64,000 nt of DNA, from positions 19,419,922-19,483,921 of the forward strand of contig OZ023273.1 in the NCBI GenBank assembly GCA_964007475.1, in the 5' to 3' direction. The notes beneath the pieces were generated by a model that had not been told where the DNA came from, ran no database searches, and saw only the letters and a program-made list of their open reading frames with translations. Below are positions 1 through 10,363 of the stretch, piece by piece. A program made the position numbers and the translations under genes. Origin of the DNA: Hybos culiciformis. Its lineage: Eukaryota > Arthropoda > Insecta > Diptera > Hybotidae. Each line of letters opens with the position of its first letter. Position 1 is the stretch's first letter.

Positions 1-90
1 TACCGGAACGCTATATTATTTTTAATTTTATAGAAGGAAAACTGATACAGAAACTGAATTTCTGTTGATTGTTTTGTACATTAATATTAA

Positions 91-324
91 CACGCTGACG
101 GACAGTAGAAACAAGTGAAATTTTCGAAAATTGACACTATATGTTTTTGTAATTTTTAGAATATTAGAAGTATAGTTTTACTCTTTCTGCTTAAATACAC
201 TTAATTTTGATTAATTCAGCACCTTTAATTAGGTTGCGGCTACAACCGTCATGGCGCCAGCGGACTCTAGACACTATGACTCTAGACACTATGACGGCTA
301 TAGACGCAACTGTCCGTCAACGTG
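91..324. mobile_element. piggyBac-type MITE, 234 bp, TTAA-flanked
   Basis: Both ends are flanked by TTAA (87-90 and 325-328). The termini form a 16-bp inverted repeat with one mismatch, CACGCTGACGGACAGT at the left against ACTGTCCGTCAACGTG at the right. TTAA target duplications are the hallmark of the piggyBac superfamily. Nothing inside encodes a transposase, so it would need one in trans. A second inverted repeat lies within the right half (233-252 against 291-310, 17 of 20 matching), enclosing a perfect 15-bp tandem duplication (263-277 and 278-292). Confidence 0.75.
263..292. repeat. 15-bp tandem duplication inside the MITE
   Basis: GACTCTAGACACTAT occurs twice head to tail with no mismatch. 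It sits in the loop of the inner inverted repeat (arms 233-252 and 291-310), so the fold keeps a stem of about 20 bp with the duplication at its tip. Confidence 0.85.
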
Positions 325-328
325 TTAA

Positions 329-1097
329 GAGCCCTCGACGTGAAATTCTGTTTTCTATTTTTGCAGAAAATAAACGGCCGTGAAAAATGAGACAAAAAAT
401 GTACGAAAAACACCTCTACGAGAAAATCACAAAACTATGTTTGAATTTTATTTCTGTGCAGAAACTGGAATTTATCAAAAAAATTAAAAAATTCTTAGAA
501 ATAAATGAAACTAATTAAAAATTGTTTAGGAAATTTAAGAAATTCAAAATTCTCCGTCACCAGCCCTGGAGATTGGTATTTTAGCTTTATTTCTGAGTTT
601 GAGATTTTTTATTATCTTTTTCCTTTACTGCATAATCTCAGCAAATATGTTCAAGTTCAAAATTTAAAAAATCCGCCTCACATACTGTCTTATATCCGCC
701 TCATATACTGTCTAACATATCAAAAAATCACTTCAGTCGAGATTGTATTAACTCTAGAATCAAAGCAAAACCAAGACCCATTTTCCGCAGTGAGGGCTCT
801 TAATAGGCGGATTAGGCGTTCGAACATTGCAAGAAACTTTCTATGCGTTACATATCTCGCCTCCTCTAAGTTTTTTTTGGTAGGGTATTAAAATAACTAT
901 TTATTATTTTCATATTCTTGGGATATATTTAAAAACAATATTATAAGTGACACTTTGAAAAATAAATTTAAATTCTTAACTTCCTGAAATCTTCAAAGTA
1001 ACGTAGAATAATTAGTAATCGCAGAATAGCAACCAAAAAATAGCAATCGCAAACCTAGTTATGGCAAATCTATGATTTAAAATTTTTATTAGATAAA
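329..1097. other. Non-coding AT-rich stretch with a short imperfect duplication
   Basis: No convincing gene. An open frame of 128 codons (505-891) has no recognisable domain and low-complexity composition, and I treat it as chance. TCCGCCTCAYATACTGTCT occurs twice with a 23-bp period (672-690 and 695-713). Confidence 0.5.
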
Positions 1098-1145
1098 AAT
1101 TATCGTTAATTACGAATTTTTCTCATGAGAAAAATAACGACAATT
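1098..1145. repeat. Hairpin with a perfect 20-bp palindromic core
   Basis: ATTTTTCTCATGAGAAAAAT at 1116-1135 is a perfect palindrome. Outside it, AATTATCGTTA and TAACGACAATT form an outer arm pair with one mismatch. Function is unknown; it looks like the core of a small palindromic element. Confidence 0.6.
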
Positions 1146-1174
1146 GGTTTTTTATTTTTTATTTAATTTATATT

Positions 1175-1205
1175 TACCGGAGCTGCGCTCCAGTGAGCTC
1201 CGGTA
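1175..1205. repeat. GC-rich inverted repeat, 10-bp perfect arms
   Basis: TACCGGAGCT (1175-1184) and AGCTCCGGTA (1196-1205) are exact reverse complements around an 11-nt loop. The loop side adds a second nested pairing (GGAGC/GCTCC). It is markedly GC-rich against its surroundings. The window itself opens with the related word TACCGGAACGCT, so this may be one end of a decayed element. Confidence 0.6.
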
Positions 1206-1802
1206 CAAAAAAAGCCCTGATTATAGTATTATACATATTATTTTTAATTATTTTAATTACTGTTGTAAGTAAGGACGAATATCTAAACTTTTAGATAAAT
1301 GATGAATAAATAAAAAAATTCTTCGGAGATTTTGTTGATGTTCAGACTATTGTTTTTAATAATTTTCCATAATTTCCGTATTACTGGAAAAATAAATTAA
1401 TATATTATTTCCAAAAATTTGCCTGAATAAGTCCAAAATTAATTTTAAATGTATTTTTTAAATCAAAAACTTCAAAAAAAATTTTTTACTTTGTATTCCA
1501 TATATCTATAATTTTAAAAATCTCATGAGACAGGCAGGCACACTTAAAAAATGTGTAGACTGTTCTTGATAAATAGAATTCTTTGATATAAGCTTTCAAA
1601 AATCGATAAAGAAAATAAAAAAAGAGGGGCTTTGTGTAATAGTTTGATGTGAATCCTTTTTATATTTTTTACTTAAAGTTTCTGTCATTACCTTTCTAAA
1701 AGTATGAAAATATTTTAAATCAGCCTAGCCATTCGCTATATACAATTTTTTGAAAATACTCATTTCATGGATTTTTTTTTTTTTTTTTTTTCCATTTTTA
1801 AT
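1206..1802. other. Non-coding AT-rich stretch
   Basis: I see no gene or bounded repeat here. A poly-T run of about 20 bases (1771-1790) precedes the next transposon. Confidence 0.55.
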
Positions 1803-1811
1803 GATTTATAT

Positions 1812-2773
1812 GGTGACATGAAATAACGCCCAAGGAATTAACTCCCGAAAGGCGTTATTTCCCTCCGTAGTGGGAAATAAAGCCTAAATTACGTTTGGGA
1901 TTTATTTCTCACAGTGATGGGTAATAACGCCCACGGTCGTTAATTCCTTTTTGCATTTTTTGTTTTTAAGAAAAGAAATAACACCCATGTTTTTTTTTAT
2001 TTCGAAAAATCTCCAAAAACTTCGGAGTAAATTGCATTTATAATTTTTTCGCCTTTTCACTTTATATTTTTGAAACGGTAAATGGAATCAACCCAATTCT
2101 TGGATTTTTCTAGAGAGGACAGTTGTACGAAACTTTTAAAAAAAAGTTGTTTGAACAACATCCTTTTTGAAAACGCCCAATGAACAATAAATACCGATTA
2201 TTTTGTGTGATTTTTAATCGATTTATTATTTAAAGCAATTTCAATAATTTCAAACGTGGTTTTTTTCTTAATATTTTTTTTTATAACAAATTATAACTTG
2301 TGATAATTTAGAAGAATGGAAATCAAGTAAGTAATTTGACCTTTTCCAAAAAAATTACATATTATTTTAAATGAAGTAAGTAATTTGACCTTTTCCAAAA
2401 GAATTACATATATTAAATTAAGTTATTTCTTATTTTCAGTAAAAGCGAAAAATGGAATTTGTTTCAAGCTGTTTTCAAAAATTTTGAGTAGGGTGGCTCG
2501 AAGAACTCGGATTAGTGCCAAGAACAAAATTTTGTTGAACGCACAAAAAACAGATGGTGCTGCAAATAAAAATAAAAATCCACTTATTTAAATTGAAACA
2601 TTTTTTTAGGCCTTAATTCACTCTTTACTTTCATTTGGGTGTTAATTCCTCATTTTCGGGTGTTAGTTCCCTGTGAGAAATAAAGCCCAAACGCAATTTC
2701 GGCTTTATTTCACACTACTGAGGGAAATAACGCCTTTTGGGCGTTAATACCTTGGGCGTTATTTCATGTCACC
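1812..2773. mobile_element. Non-autonomous MULE- or Merlin-type transposon, 962 bp
   Basis: A perfect 9-bp target duplication GATTTATAT lies at 1803-1811 and 2774-2782. The terminal inverted repeats are long, about 130 bp each (1812 to about 1945, and about 2640 to 2773), with the outer 24 bases identical, starting GGTGACATGAAATAACG. Long TIRs with 8-9-bp duplications are typical of Mutator-like elements; TIRs beginning GG with 8-9-bp duplications also fit Merlin. The words AAATAACGCC and AAATAAAGCC recur within the arms. No transposase remains. The interior has a 49-bp tandem duplication and a 68-codon open frame that I cannot identify. Confidence 0.85.
2325..2422. repeat. 49-bp tandem duplication inside the 962-bp element
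   Basis: The block starting AAGTAAGTAATTTGACC at 2325 is repeated from 2374 with few differences. It lies in the unique interior of the element, not in its terminal repeats. Confidence 0.75.
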
Positions 2774-2885
2774 GATTTATATTTCGGAAAATAGAGGTAA
2801 TAGAGGAACCAGAATTTTTTTTTAGCATATTGCATTGCAATAATACTTTCGAGTTATTTCAATAGTACTATCAAGTGGTCGTTAA

Positions 2886-3166
2886 CACGTTCACCGCCAA
2901 CTACGAGTATACTCGTAGTTGGCTTCTAGTCAGGGACGCTCACTACGAGTATACTCATAGTGGGAATATGATTTGTAATAGTTAATTTAATTTTGCGGCG
3001 TAGCGAGTTAGACTCTGATATTTGTTCGGGCAACGGAGAAAAATTAGAAAAAAAAAATTTCATGGCTATTTTATCATCAACTCTTCCTGAAATTTTTTAT
3101 ATTTTATGGAAAATTAGTGTTGGCAAACAGCGTACACACAACAAAATCGAGTGGGCAGTGAACGTG
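2886..3166. mobile_element. piggyBac-type MITE, 281 bp, with long palindromes
   Basis: TTAA flanks both ends (2882-2885 and 3167-3170). The termini are CACGTTCACCGCC at the left and GGCAGTGAACGTG at the right, an inverted repeat of 13 bp with one mismatch. A perfect 28-bp palindrome directly follows the left end (2896-2923), then a 22-bp palindrome with one mismatch (2941-2962). Both share the core TACGAGTATACTC. No coding capacity is visible. The terminal sequence is related to that of the 91-324 element (both begin CACG). Confidence 0.85.
2896..2923. repeat. Perfect 28-bp palindrome
   Basis: The two 14-base halves, centred on GAGTATACTC, are exact reverse complements with no spacer. It begins 10 bases inside the piggyBac-type element and is followed at 2941-2962 by a related 22-bp palindrome. 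It is probably a subterminal transposase-binding or hairpin structure of the element. Confidence 0.9.
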
Positions 3167-3170
3167 TTAA

Positions 3171-4139
3171 TATATATTTTTCATCTACAAAATTAATTGT
3201 TAGAAAAAAAAAACAAAACTATTTTACTATTCACTAAACAAATAATATTTTATTAATTTATTTTTATATTGATTGGAAGTACATCGATTTTTCATGTTAT
3301 ATAACTGTTCTTTGGGTTTAATTTATAATTTTCTTTATTTAATGTATATACATTTTTTTATTAATTATATGGTATTATCTAGATATGTAATATATTTTAA
3401 TGTGCATGTGTTCGGTAAGTTGTATTTAAAATCGCAAATTTAGCTCGGTAAATAGTCCATTACATGCATCAATACACATACAATTATTCACTTAAGTAAA
3501 TTTTAAATTGTATTTACATTTCCCTATATTGTATTTACTTACTTCATTTTGAATTGCGTAATACTATAAACAAAAATAATTAACTCACACTCACAATATT
3601 TCAATACAGACAAATACCAAAAAAAAAAAGAAAAATTGCAAATATATACATCTCACATGCATCATATCAATGTCAAAATAAGTTTAGTTTATAATGCTAA
3701 AAATCTATATTTTCCCTCTGAGCTAATCTATATTTTTTTTCTGAGCAAACAAAAAAAAACAAAAAAGAACCAATAAAAAAATACGCGGCTGTTTTTTTTT
3801 TTCTAAAAAGCGGCCAGTCGATCAGTCGATGAATTTTCTTAACATGTGTTTCATTCGACTATTTTTAAAGGATCTTCGAACCTCTACTACTAAATTTTTA
3901 AGCGAGTGTGGTTGGATTTTAGTACAAATATTTAAACCACACTTCGAAAATTGCACTTATTTTATTCAAAAAAACAAAATGAATAAAAATAGAACAATGG
4001 TAACCTTGAAGTATTGAAAAAAATCATTTCTGGCATTATAAAGTTTGCTGTCAATTGTCAAATGTCAAGTAAGAATTTTTTTTTTCTTTTATCAACAAAC
4101 GAGGAAAATGGCAGCAACAAGGAGATAAGGTAAAATGTA
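3171..4139. other. Non-coding AT-rich stretch
   Basis: No gene recognised. The short open frame at 3829-4017 has no domain and looks random. Homopolymer A and T runs are frequent. Confidence 0.55.
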
Positions 4140-4242
4140 TAATAATTTTAATTATTTAATTTTATTTTTAATTATAAAAAAAAAAAATTATAAAATTATT
4201 ATTTTTTTTTTTTTTAATTAAAAATAAAATTAAATAAAATTT
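4140..4242. repeat. AT-only inverted repeat
   Basis: The stretch around ATTTAATTTTATTTTTAATTA near 4153-4174 is the reverse complement of TAATTAAAAATAAAATTAAA near 4216-4236, with poly-A and poly-T between. It abuts the foldback element that follows. Low complexity makes its boundaries uncertain. Confidence 0.55.
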
Positions 4243-4277
4243 AAGAAGATCAGCTAATTCCTAAAATAATAAAAAAA

Positions 4278-4506
4278 ACACACGAAGCAGTCATAGGAAC
4301 TGCCGAAAGAAGTTTATACTTAAAAGCTTTAAACAATAAAATAATAGTGGCTACAACTAATGGACTGCTTTTGGACTGATGGACTGATTTTTTTTTTAAT
4401 TTACATTTTGTACTGAGCAGTCCATCATTTGTAGCCACTGTTATTTCATAGTTAAAACTCTTAAGTATTAACTTCTTTCGGCAGTTCCTATGACTGCTTC
4501 GTGTGT
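4278..4506. repeat. Palindromic MITE-like unit with arms of about 90 bp
   Basis: ACACACGAAGCAGTCATAGG at 4278 is matched exactly in reverse at the right end (4487-4506). The arms continue inward with small differences through the GTGGCTACA and AGCAGTCCAT words, leaving a loop of about 50 bases. The open frame across it on the minus strand (4250-4438) is a by-product of the palindrome, not a gene. Confidence 0.75.
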
Positions 4507-4572
4507 CTTTTTTTGCATATTTTAAGCACGGAAGACCCTAACCATAGCTCCGTATCTAAAATTTTTGATCAG

Positions 4573-4903
4573 GTAATTCCACCCACACTTCCACTCTCAC
4601 TTTCGCCCTCACTTCCGCGCTAACTTCCGCCCTCACTTCCGCCTCACTTCCGCCTAACTTCCGCCTCACTTCCTCCCTCACTTCCGCCTTACCTACGCCC
4701 TCACTTCCGCCCTAACTTCCGCCCTCACTTCCGCCATCACTTCCGCCTTCACTTCCGCCCTCACTTCCGTCCTCACTTCCGCCCTCACTTCCGCCCTCAC
4801 TTCCGCCCTCACTTCCGCCCTCACTTCCGCCCTCACTTCCGCCCTCACTTCCGCCCTCACTTCCGCCCCCACTTACGCCCTCAATTCCGCCCTAACTTCC
4901 GCA
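4573..4903. repeat. 12-bp minisatellite, unit TCACTTCCGCCC, about 27 copies
   Basis: Copies are nearly identical through the middle (about 4750-4860) and diverge at both edges (variants with TAACTTCC, CCTACG, or unit loss to 11 or 9 bases). Central homogeneity with decayed edges is what unequal exchange or slippage produces. The block is strongly GC-rich and pyrimidine-biased on the plus strand, in sharp contrast to its surroundings. One frame would read Ser-Leu-Pro-Pro repeats, but no start or gene context supports coding. Confidence 0.9.
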
Positions 4904-5334
4904 CGGTACAGCATGTCGCTTTTTTTTCGAACTCGAAATTCGAATGAGTACAATAATTTTTACCCCCTACAGAATTACTCAATTATATCATACAACGCGC
5001 TTAAAGAAGTATAAACTTCAAAAAAACTAGTAATTTTTCCAAAAAAAAATTATTCGATTTTTTTTTTTTGCAAAAAAGAAAATGAATAATTTTTTTTTGG
5101 AAAAATTACTAATTTTTTTTTTTAATATTTTAGGAATTAGCTGATCTCAAAACATCCGGTTTGAAATCATTTCAAGAAATAAATTTACTTCCGTATTAAT
5201 TAAATTTTATTTCCTTGCTTCATTTTGAACTTTGTTTATTTTTTTCATTGTAAATGTATTGTTTTCAACTCCCTCTCACATGCACATTAAAGCAGTATAA
5301 CATGTTAATAAAATTTGTTATAACAACTCGTTGT

Positions 5335-5436
5335 TATACACACAAACACATAGACACTTGTCAATATTATATCACTCGACCTTCGGTCTCGTGATATAAT
5401 TTTGACTCGTGTCGTGTCTATCTGTTTGTGTGTATA
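5335..5436. repeat. Palindromic element with arms of about 45 bp
   Basis: TATACACACAAACACATAGA runs inward from 5335 and its near-exact reverse complement ends at 5436 (TGTTTGTGTGTATA). The inner arms pair TATTATATCAC with GTGATATAAT around a GACC-TTCG-GTC tip. Mismatches cluster around 5359-5364. ATAACAA-CTCG-TTGTTAT just outside the left arm is another small palindrome. Probably a MITE; no target duplication is clear. Confidence 0.7.
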
Positions 5437-5455
5437 CACAACTCGTAATTAATAA

Positions 5456-6594
5456 CAAACTTTCTTAACATGTATTGTAATCTACTATTACACAATATTT
5501 CATAAATAAACTAATATTACAAAAAAATAAATATACTGAACTTAAATTCATTATATTATTTTTGCTGACTTACTATTTGTTGTTATTAGATTACAGATTT
5601 TATAAAATTCATGCATTAAAAAAATTCAAAGAAAAATAACTTGAAATTAGCTTCAATTTATAAGACTAATGGTTATTGGATTTACAATAAAAAAAAAGTT
5701 TATCGTTTAATTTAAAAAATTTAACAACATTTTTAAAGCTTTTAAAATCAATAAATGTCTTAGAGACAGTAATTCTAGAATTTTTATGAAGATTTTTATC
5801 TTCTATTTTCTTATTATTCTTTTACTTAAAGAATTTTAACTTTACCTTTGATAATAAACGAGATATTCACAATATTATAAAAAAAAATAAATGTTAAAAG
5901 TAAAGGGAACCAAGAGACAAAATAATTTATTAGAATTACGATATAATATTCTGTTGTGAATATAATTTTATTCTTATCATTTTACCTATTTGCATGAAAA
6001 AAAAACAATCTGATCATTAAATCTTTTCCCTCACATCTTCATTAACATTATTTATATACCTACCTTTTTTTTTTCGTAGGATTGAATGATGTATATTAGA
6101 GATAAATAATATGATAAAAATTCAATTAGTTTTTTATTTATCAATTATATACTAAAAAGCGTTTCAATCCAAGCATAAATAAAAGTGGATAAATGGCAAT
6201 TTTTATTTTAATTTGAACAGAAATATGTATACGTTTTACATATTTTCAGCAAAATATTTATGTTTAATCTCGGATACAATATATTTACTTTTATAAGTAC
6301 ACATTTTGTTTGTACCATACACATTTTATCAAAATAACTTCTCAAAGTATATATCTCATCAGCAGAGATTCTTTGAAATATTCATTACAAGAAACTTTCT
6401 CAACTTTTTTGAAAAGCTCTAGTAATTTTGATAAAAAATTATAAAAGAATTTTTAGTTTTTTTAGAGTTTTTAAAAGAAATATATTAAAAATTAAATAAT
6501 TCATATTTACTTATATGAACAGTATTGCAATAAATATTTTAAGTATTTTAATTATAATTTTATTTTAAGAATAAATTTTAATATATAACATAAG
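5456..6594. other. Non-coding AT-rich stretch
   Basis: Nothing recognisable: no open frame of note, no bounded inverted repeat, and composition close to the window average. Confidence 0.55.
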
Positions 6595-6596
6595 AT

Positions 6597-6660
6597 CGCT
6601 CTGGGAAACTATATTGAGCTGTTGGTCATGGCTCGATTCCCATCTCGGGAATTTATGAAA
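6597..6660 (+). repeat. tRNA-derived SINE fragment (B-box region)
   Basis: GGCTCGATTCC (6630-6640) fits the RNA polymerase III B-box consensus GGTTCGANTCC with one change and is followed by CATCTCGGG, which could close a T-stem. The A-box half is not recognisable, so this would be a truncated copy. It could also be a chance match. Confidence 0.35.
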
Positions 6661-7405
6661 ATATAAACATCAAACTCATTTTCAAACTCATTTTAGGTTA
6701 CCGTCATCATTATTATTAACTTAATAATTAAAAGATAAAAGTTTTACCGTGTTAATTTTAACTGAAATTATTAAAAAAAAAAACTTTAAAAATGATATTA
6801 GTTTTATAGTGGTTACGCGAAATATAATTATTTACAAATAGGTAATTACAAGAAAATTGTGATAATATAATTTTGATGTTTTTTTTTTTTTTCTAAATGA
6901 AATTTCAAAAAAAAAGTTAATCCATTGGACATGAAATCAGATATTTTTTTCTAATTTCCTAATCTTTCTGTAAGTACTAACTTTAATTATCCATGCAATA
7001 TCCTTTTTGTAAAATTAAATATTTGTTATTCTTTCCTTTTTTTTAATCTCTACTAATACTAAAAAGCATTAAGATAATAATCAATTAATGAAATGCTAAG
7101 CGAATCGGAAAACATCAATTACAACATTCCATTTTTTAAAAAGATCAAATTATCCTTTTTTCCATCCTTTACATTTATTTTTAATTTTTTTTAATTATTG
7201 GAAATTGCAAACCTCGTTTTGCATATAGCCGAAACTCTAATTGCTTGTAATAAAATAAAAAAGTTTTTAAAAAAAAAGTAGATGAAGATAAAAGAATTAT
7301 TATTCAATTTTGAAGTTGATTTTTAGAATTTATGCTACACTGTTGAAACACAAAGGCAGATTTTGTCAAACAGTAGCAAAAAAAAGTAAATCGAAAGCTT
7401 TTCTG
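6661..7405. other. Non-coding AT-rich stretch
   Basis: No gene seen. The open frame starting at 7310 runs across the hAT left end and is not a host gene. Confidence 0.5.
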
Positions 7406-7413
7406 GTCAGAAA

Positions 7414-8389
7414 TAGGGAGTCCATTACCGGTTTTACCGTTACCGAAAAACCGGTAGTACCGAACAACCGAATTACCGAAGACGAAATACCGAATTACCG
7501 AAGACGAATTACCGACAATTTCGGTAATGAAATATTAAATTATTTTGATCTTAAAAATGCATTATCGAGACGCATCTATGAGTGGCGATTTGTTTGTATA
7601 TGCGGACCTTTTTGCTTTCTTCATATCCCTAATGTCAGGAATTTAAATTGTGAGGATTATGGAATTTTTGACTCTCATAAAATACTTTAATATCCCAAAT
7701 TGTTAACCTGTTAGAACGTTTATGTGTTAGTGAAGAAATATTGGACACAATTTCAGATACAGATACAGAATAAATTTCTGATGACAAAATGGAAATGGAA
7801 CAGAAACTGGTAGAACCTAGTTCTCTGCAGGAAAGGCTTCACAAAAGAATTCTGGAACGATACACACAACAAACATCTCAACTACCACAAAAAAAAAACT
7901 TAAAAAGGATTTAATAAATGTAATTCGCGCGGAAGTAAAGTATTTTGAAGTGAAGGCATCAAAGGAAAGCATTTAAGCACCGTACATAATTATATAAATA
8001 CCGTTAGGCCCACAAGCGTCGATGCTGAAAGGGCTTTTTCCGATGCAGATCGAAAATGAGATCAATGCTTTCCGACAAATAATAATTTATGCTTTTTAAG
8101 ATCATATTTTCAAAATATAAAATAACGTATTTTTCTATTATCTAATGATTTTTTCATTTAATTTCTTTCTTTTAATTTTTTAAATAAAAACAAATGAATT
8201 AATATAATATTTTACTGAATTTTATTTTATTAAGTGATTAATTTCCGTTCCCTTTTCGTGAATATTTTCTAGCTTATGTAGATTATAAAAAAAGTCAATT
8301 ACCGAAAATTACCGGTATTATCAGTTTCGGTAACTACCAATTACTGAATAACCGGTTATGAAGGAAGTGCTTCGGTAATGGACACGCTA
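7414..8389 (+). mobile_element. hAT transposon remnant, 976 bp, 8-bp TSD
   Basis: A perfect 8-bp target duplication GTCAGAAA flanks the element (7406-7413 and 8390-8397). The terminal repeats are TAGGGAGTCCATTACCG at the left and the reverse of TAGCGTGTCCATTACCG at the right, fitting the hAT TAGNG start and differing at three positions. Both ends carry many copies of the word TTACCG or its complement (7421-7540 and 8296-8380), probably transposase-binding sites. The interior holds a decayed transposase C-terminus on the plus strand. It is an internally deleted, inactive copy. Confidence 0.9.
7700..8115 (+). pseudogene. Decayed hAT transposase C-terminus
   Basis: From 8006 the plus strand reads RPTSVDAERAFSDADRK, then after a one-base frame change KMRSMLSDK, then after a further disruption NNLCFLRSYF. 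This is the conserved hAT C-terminal dimerisation segment (PTSxxxERxFS, then RxxL, then a hydrophobic LxFL stretch). In the family it mediates transposase multimerisation. Stretches upstream (around 7700-7900) look like the preceding linker but carry stops. At least two frame disruptions and several stops make it non-functional. The catalytic DDE part is absent. Confidence 0.75.
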
Positions 8390-8397
8390 GTCAGAAA

Positions 8398-10355
8398 TGA
8401 AACCTACAGAACAAAAAATCCGAAAAAAATATCTCTAATAATTTCAAAATTGCAATTAACCAAAATTTACAAAATTTAATAAAAAAAAAGAAGTTTTTTT
8501 TTAGTAATAAAAATAAATAAATTGTTAAGGCGTTAATATATTCCTACACATATATAAAATTTTACATCGGAATTAAAAAAATTTTTTTTTCCGTTCATAG
8601 TTAAAAAATTAATATAAAACATATTATATATACCTTAATTTTAAGATGAAATATAAAATTTGTGATATTTAATGTTTTTTTTTTAACATCCTATGATAAA
8701 CTTTTTCTTATCCTTCCTGAATTTTCATCCGCAAAAACACGTTAAATTTTTCATAAAATAAGGAATCTTTTTTTCTATATTACTAATTATTTTTATTTGA
8801 ATGGAAAAAGATATTTTTTTCAACCCAAATTTTATTCCCTTTTTTTTTTTGTTATTGAAAATTGGTTTTGTTTACATCTTGTTACGATGGTTTGGAAACA
8901 TAAAATTTCCATTATTTTTCAAATAAATTTTGATTTTATTGTAGATCAATTTTTTTTTTGGGGAAATTAAGAAAAGTAATAAAAAACAAAATTATTATAT
9001 GTACTAAAAAGATATGATAATAATTTTGATAATTTTTTGTTTGTTTTATTTTGTAAAAAAAAAAAATATATAATCAGATTTATACTCAAATTTTCATTCA
9101 TTATATTAATTTTGATGAAGACAATATTATTAAATTATGACAATTTGGAAAAGATAAAAAAAAGATAATCAAAGTTTCAGTAGGATTATTAAGTTGAAAT
9201 ATTATTTGGTACTGTATATTTGAGTTAAAAAATTATTGAAGTATTGTATTAAGATTTTTAAGTTGTACCTAAAGCCAAAAGTTTTGTGAAAGCTAAATTA
9301 TTGAATTAATCAGCTGTTGACAAAACAACAAACTCGATGTTTAAGACCAAACGTCTACTAATAATTATACAATCTAAACTATTTTTTGAATTAAATAAAA
9401 TAGCAAAAACAAAAAAGTATAAATTAATTTAATTGAATGAGAAAAATTGAGACGTTCATATTAAAAACAATTATTTAAATATTAAATTTTTGAAAGTAAT
9501 TGTAGTACATTTAAGCCGCAATTAACCAATCATTTAAATTCATGAATAATTATACTAAAGGATATAATTTAAGCATGAATAAATTCAAATAATAAAATTT
9601 AACGGAAGGGTATATTTCATTTTACATAATTATCATTGTGCTGATAATTTTTCATTATTTTAACATAATTAAGCACTAAATGATTATTAAGAATACAAAA
9701 AAAAAAAATAAAATTATATTTATTACAAATTCGAGTATTGTTCAAATTTGCTATATTTAAAAAAAAAAAAATTGAGAGGAAATTCGAATTTATTTATTTT
9801 TTAATGCTCGTAATAATTTATTTTTTTTTTTAATTTGAACATTTCAAAATAATAATCGGATTCAACATTAATGTAAGAATATACAAGGATTATTATTAAG
9901 TAGGAAAATTCACATATTATTTACTAACAATAAAAATTCACCATTTTTATTTATTTTCAAAATGTTATCATCATGATGAGAAAATAATTTAATTTTGTTC
10001 TGTATTGCATAACTGAATTAATCCAAGGCACAATAATATTTCGATATGCTCGGAAATGAGCGCACGCAATCCGTCGTCGTCGTTATGATGAAAATAATTT
10101 GAAATCGTATGAAACAAATATTTTTTTTTAATAAAATGAAAATTATAAGAATTAAAATTTTTTAAAATTATGATTATTATGATATGAAAAAAAAAAGCTT
10201 CCATATAGTTTGCCCGTCAAATCATAATCCATTAAATATGCTTAAATCTATAGACCTTGAACCAATCCGCACAAAAATCTTTAAAAAATTTAAATAATTT
10301 TATTACTATCTTATTTGAAATTCAATATTATATGAAATTTCGAATAGTACGTACC
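8398..10355. other. Non-coding AT-rich stretch
   Basis: No gene recognised. Homopolymer A or T runs of 9-12 bases are common. The minus-strand frame at 9989-10204 is low-complexity and taken as chance. Confidence 0.55.
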
Positions 10356-10363
10356 TTATATAA

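Larger units (their letters stand above)
4246..5155. mobile_element. Foldback-like composite element enclosing a minisatellite
   Basis: GATCAGCTAATTCCTAAAAT near 4249 is matched in reverse at 5130-5152 (ATTTTAGGAATTAGCTGATC), giving outer inverted repeats about 900 bp apart. Inside the left end is a second complete palindrome (4278-4506), and inside the right end a third (about 5020-5120). Between them lies a GC-rich 12-bp minisatellite (4573-4903). Nested inverted repeats around tandem repeats resemble foldback elements. I found no clear target duplication, and independent insertions on top of each other remain possible. Confidence 0.55.

Noticed and set aside
505..891. 128-codon open frame on the plus strand
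   Set aside because: No domain, a simple Phe/Tyr/Leu-rich composition, no promoter or splice context, and it lies among transposon remains.
1..1205. A single 1.2-kb element bounded by TACCGGA words
   Set aside because: Only about seven bases match between the window start and the reverse of 1191-1205, and the left flank is outside the window.
4573..4903. CRISPR-like array
   Set aside because: Units are contiguous 12-mers without spacers, in a eukaryotic genome; it is a minisatellite.
7310..7690. 126-codon frame as a host gene
   Set aside because: It crosses the hAT target duplication and left terminal repeat at 7406-7430, so it is a chance fusion of flank and element.
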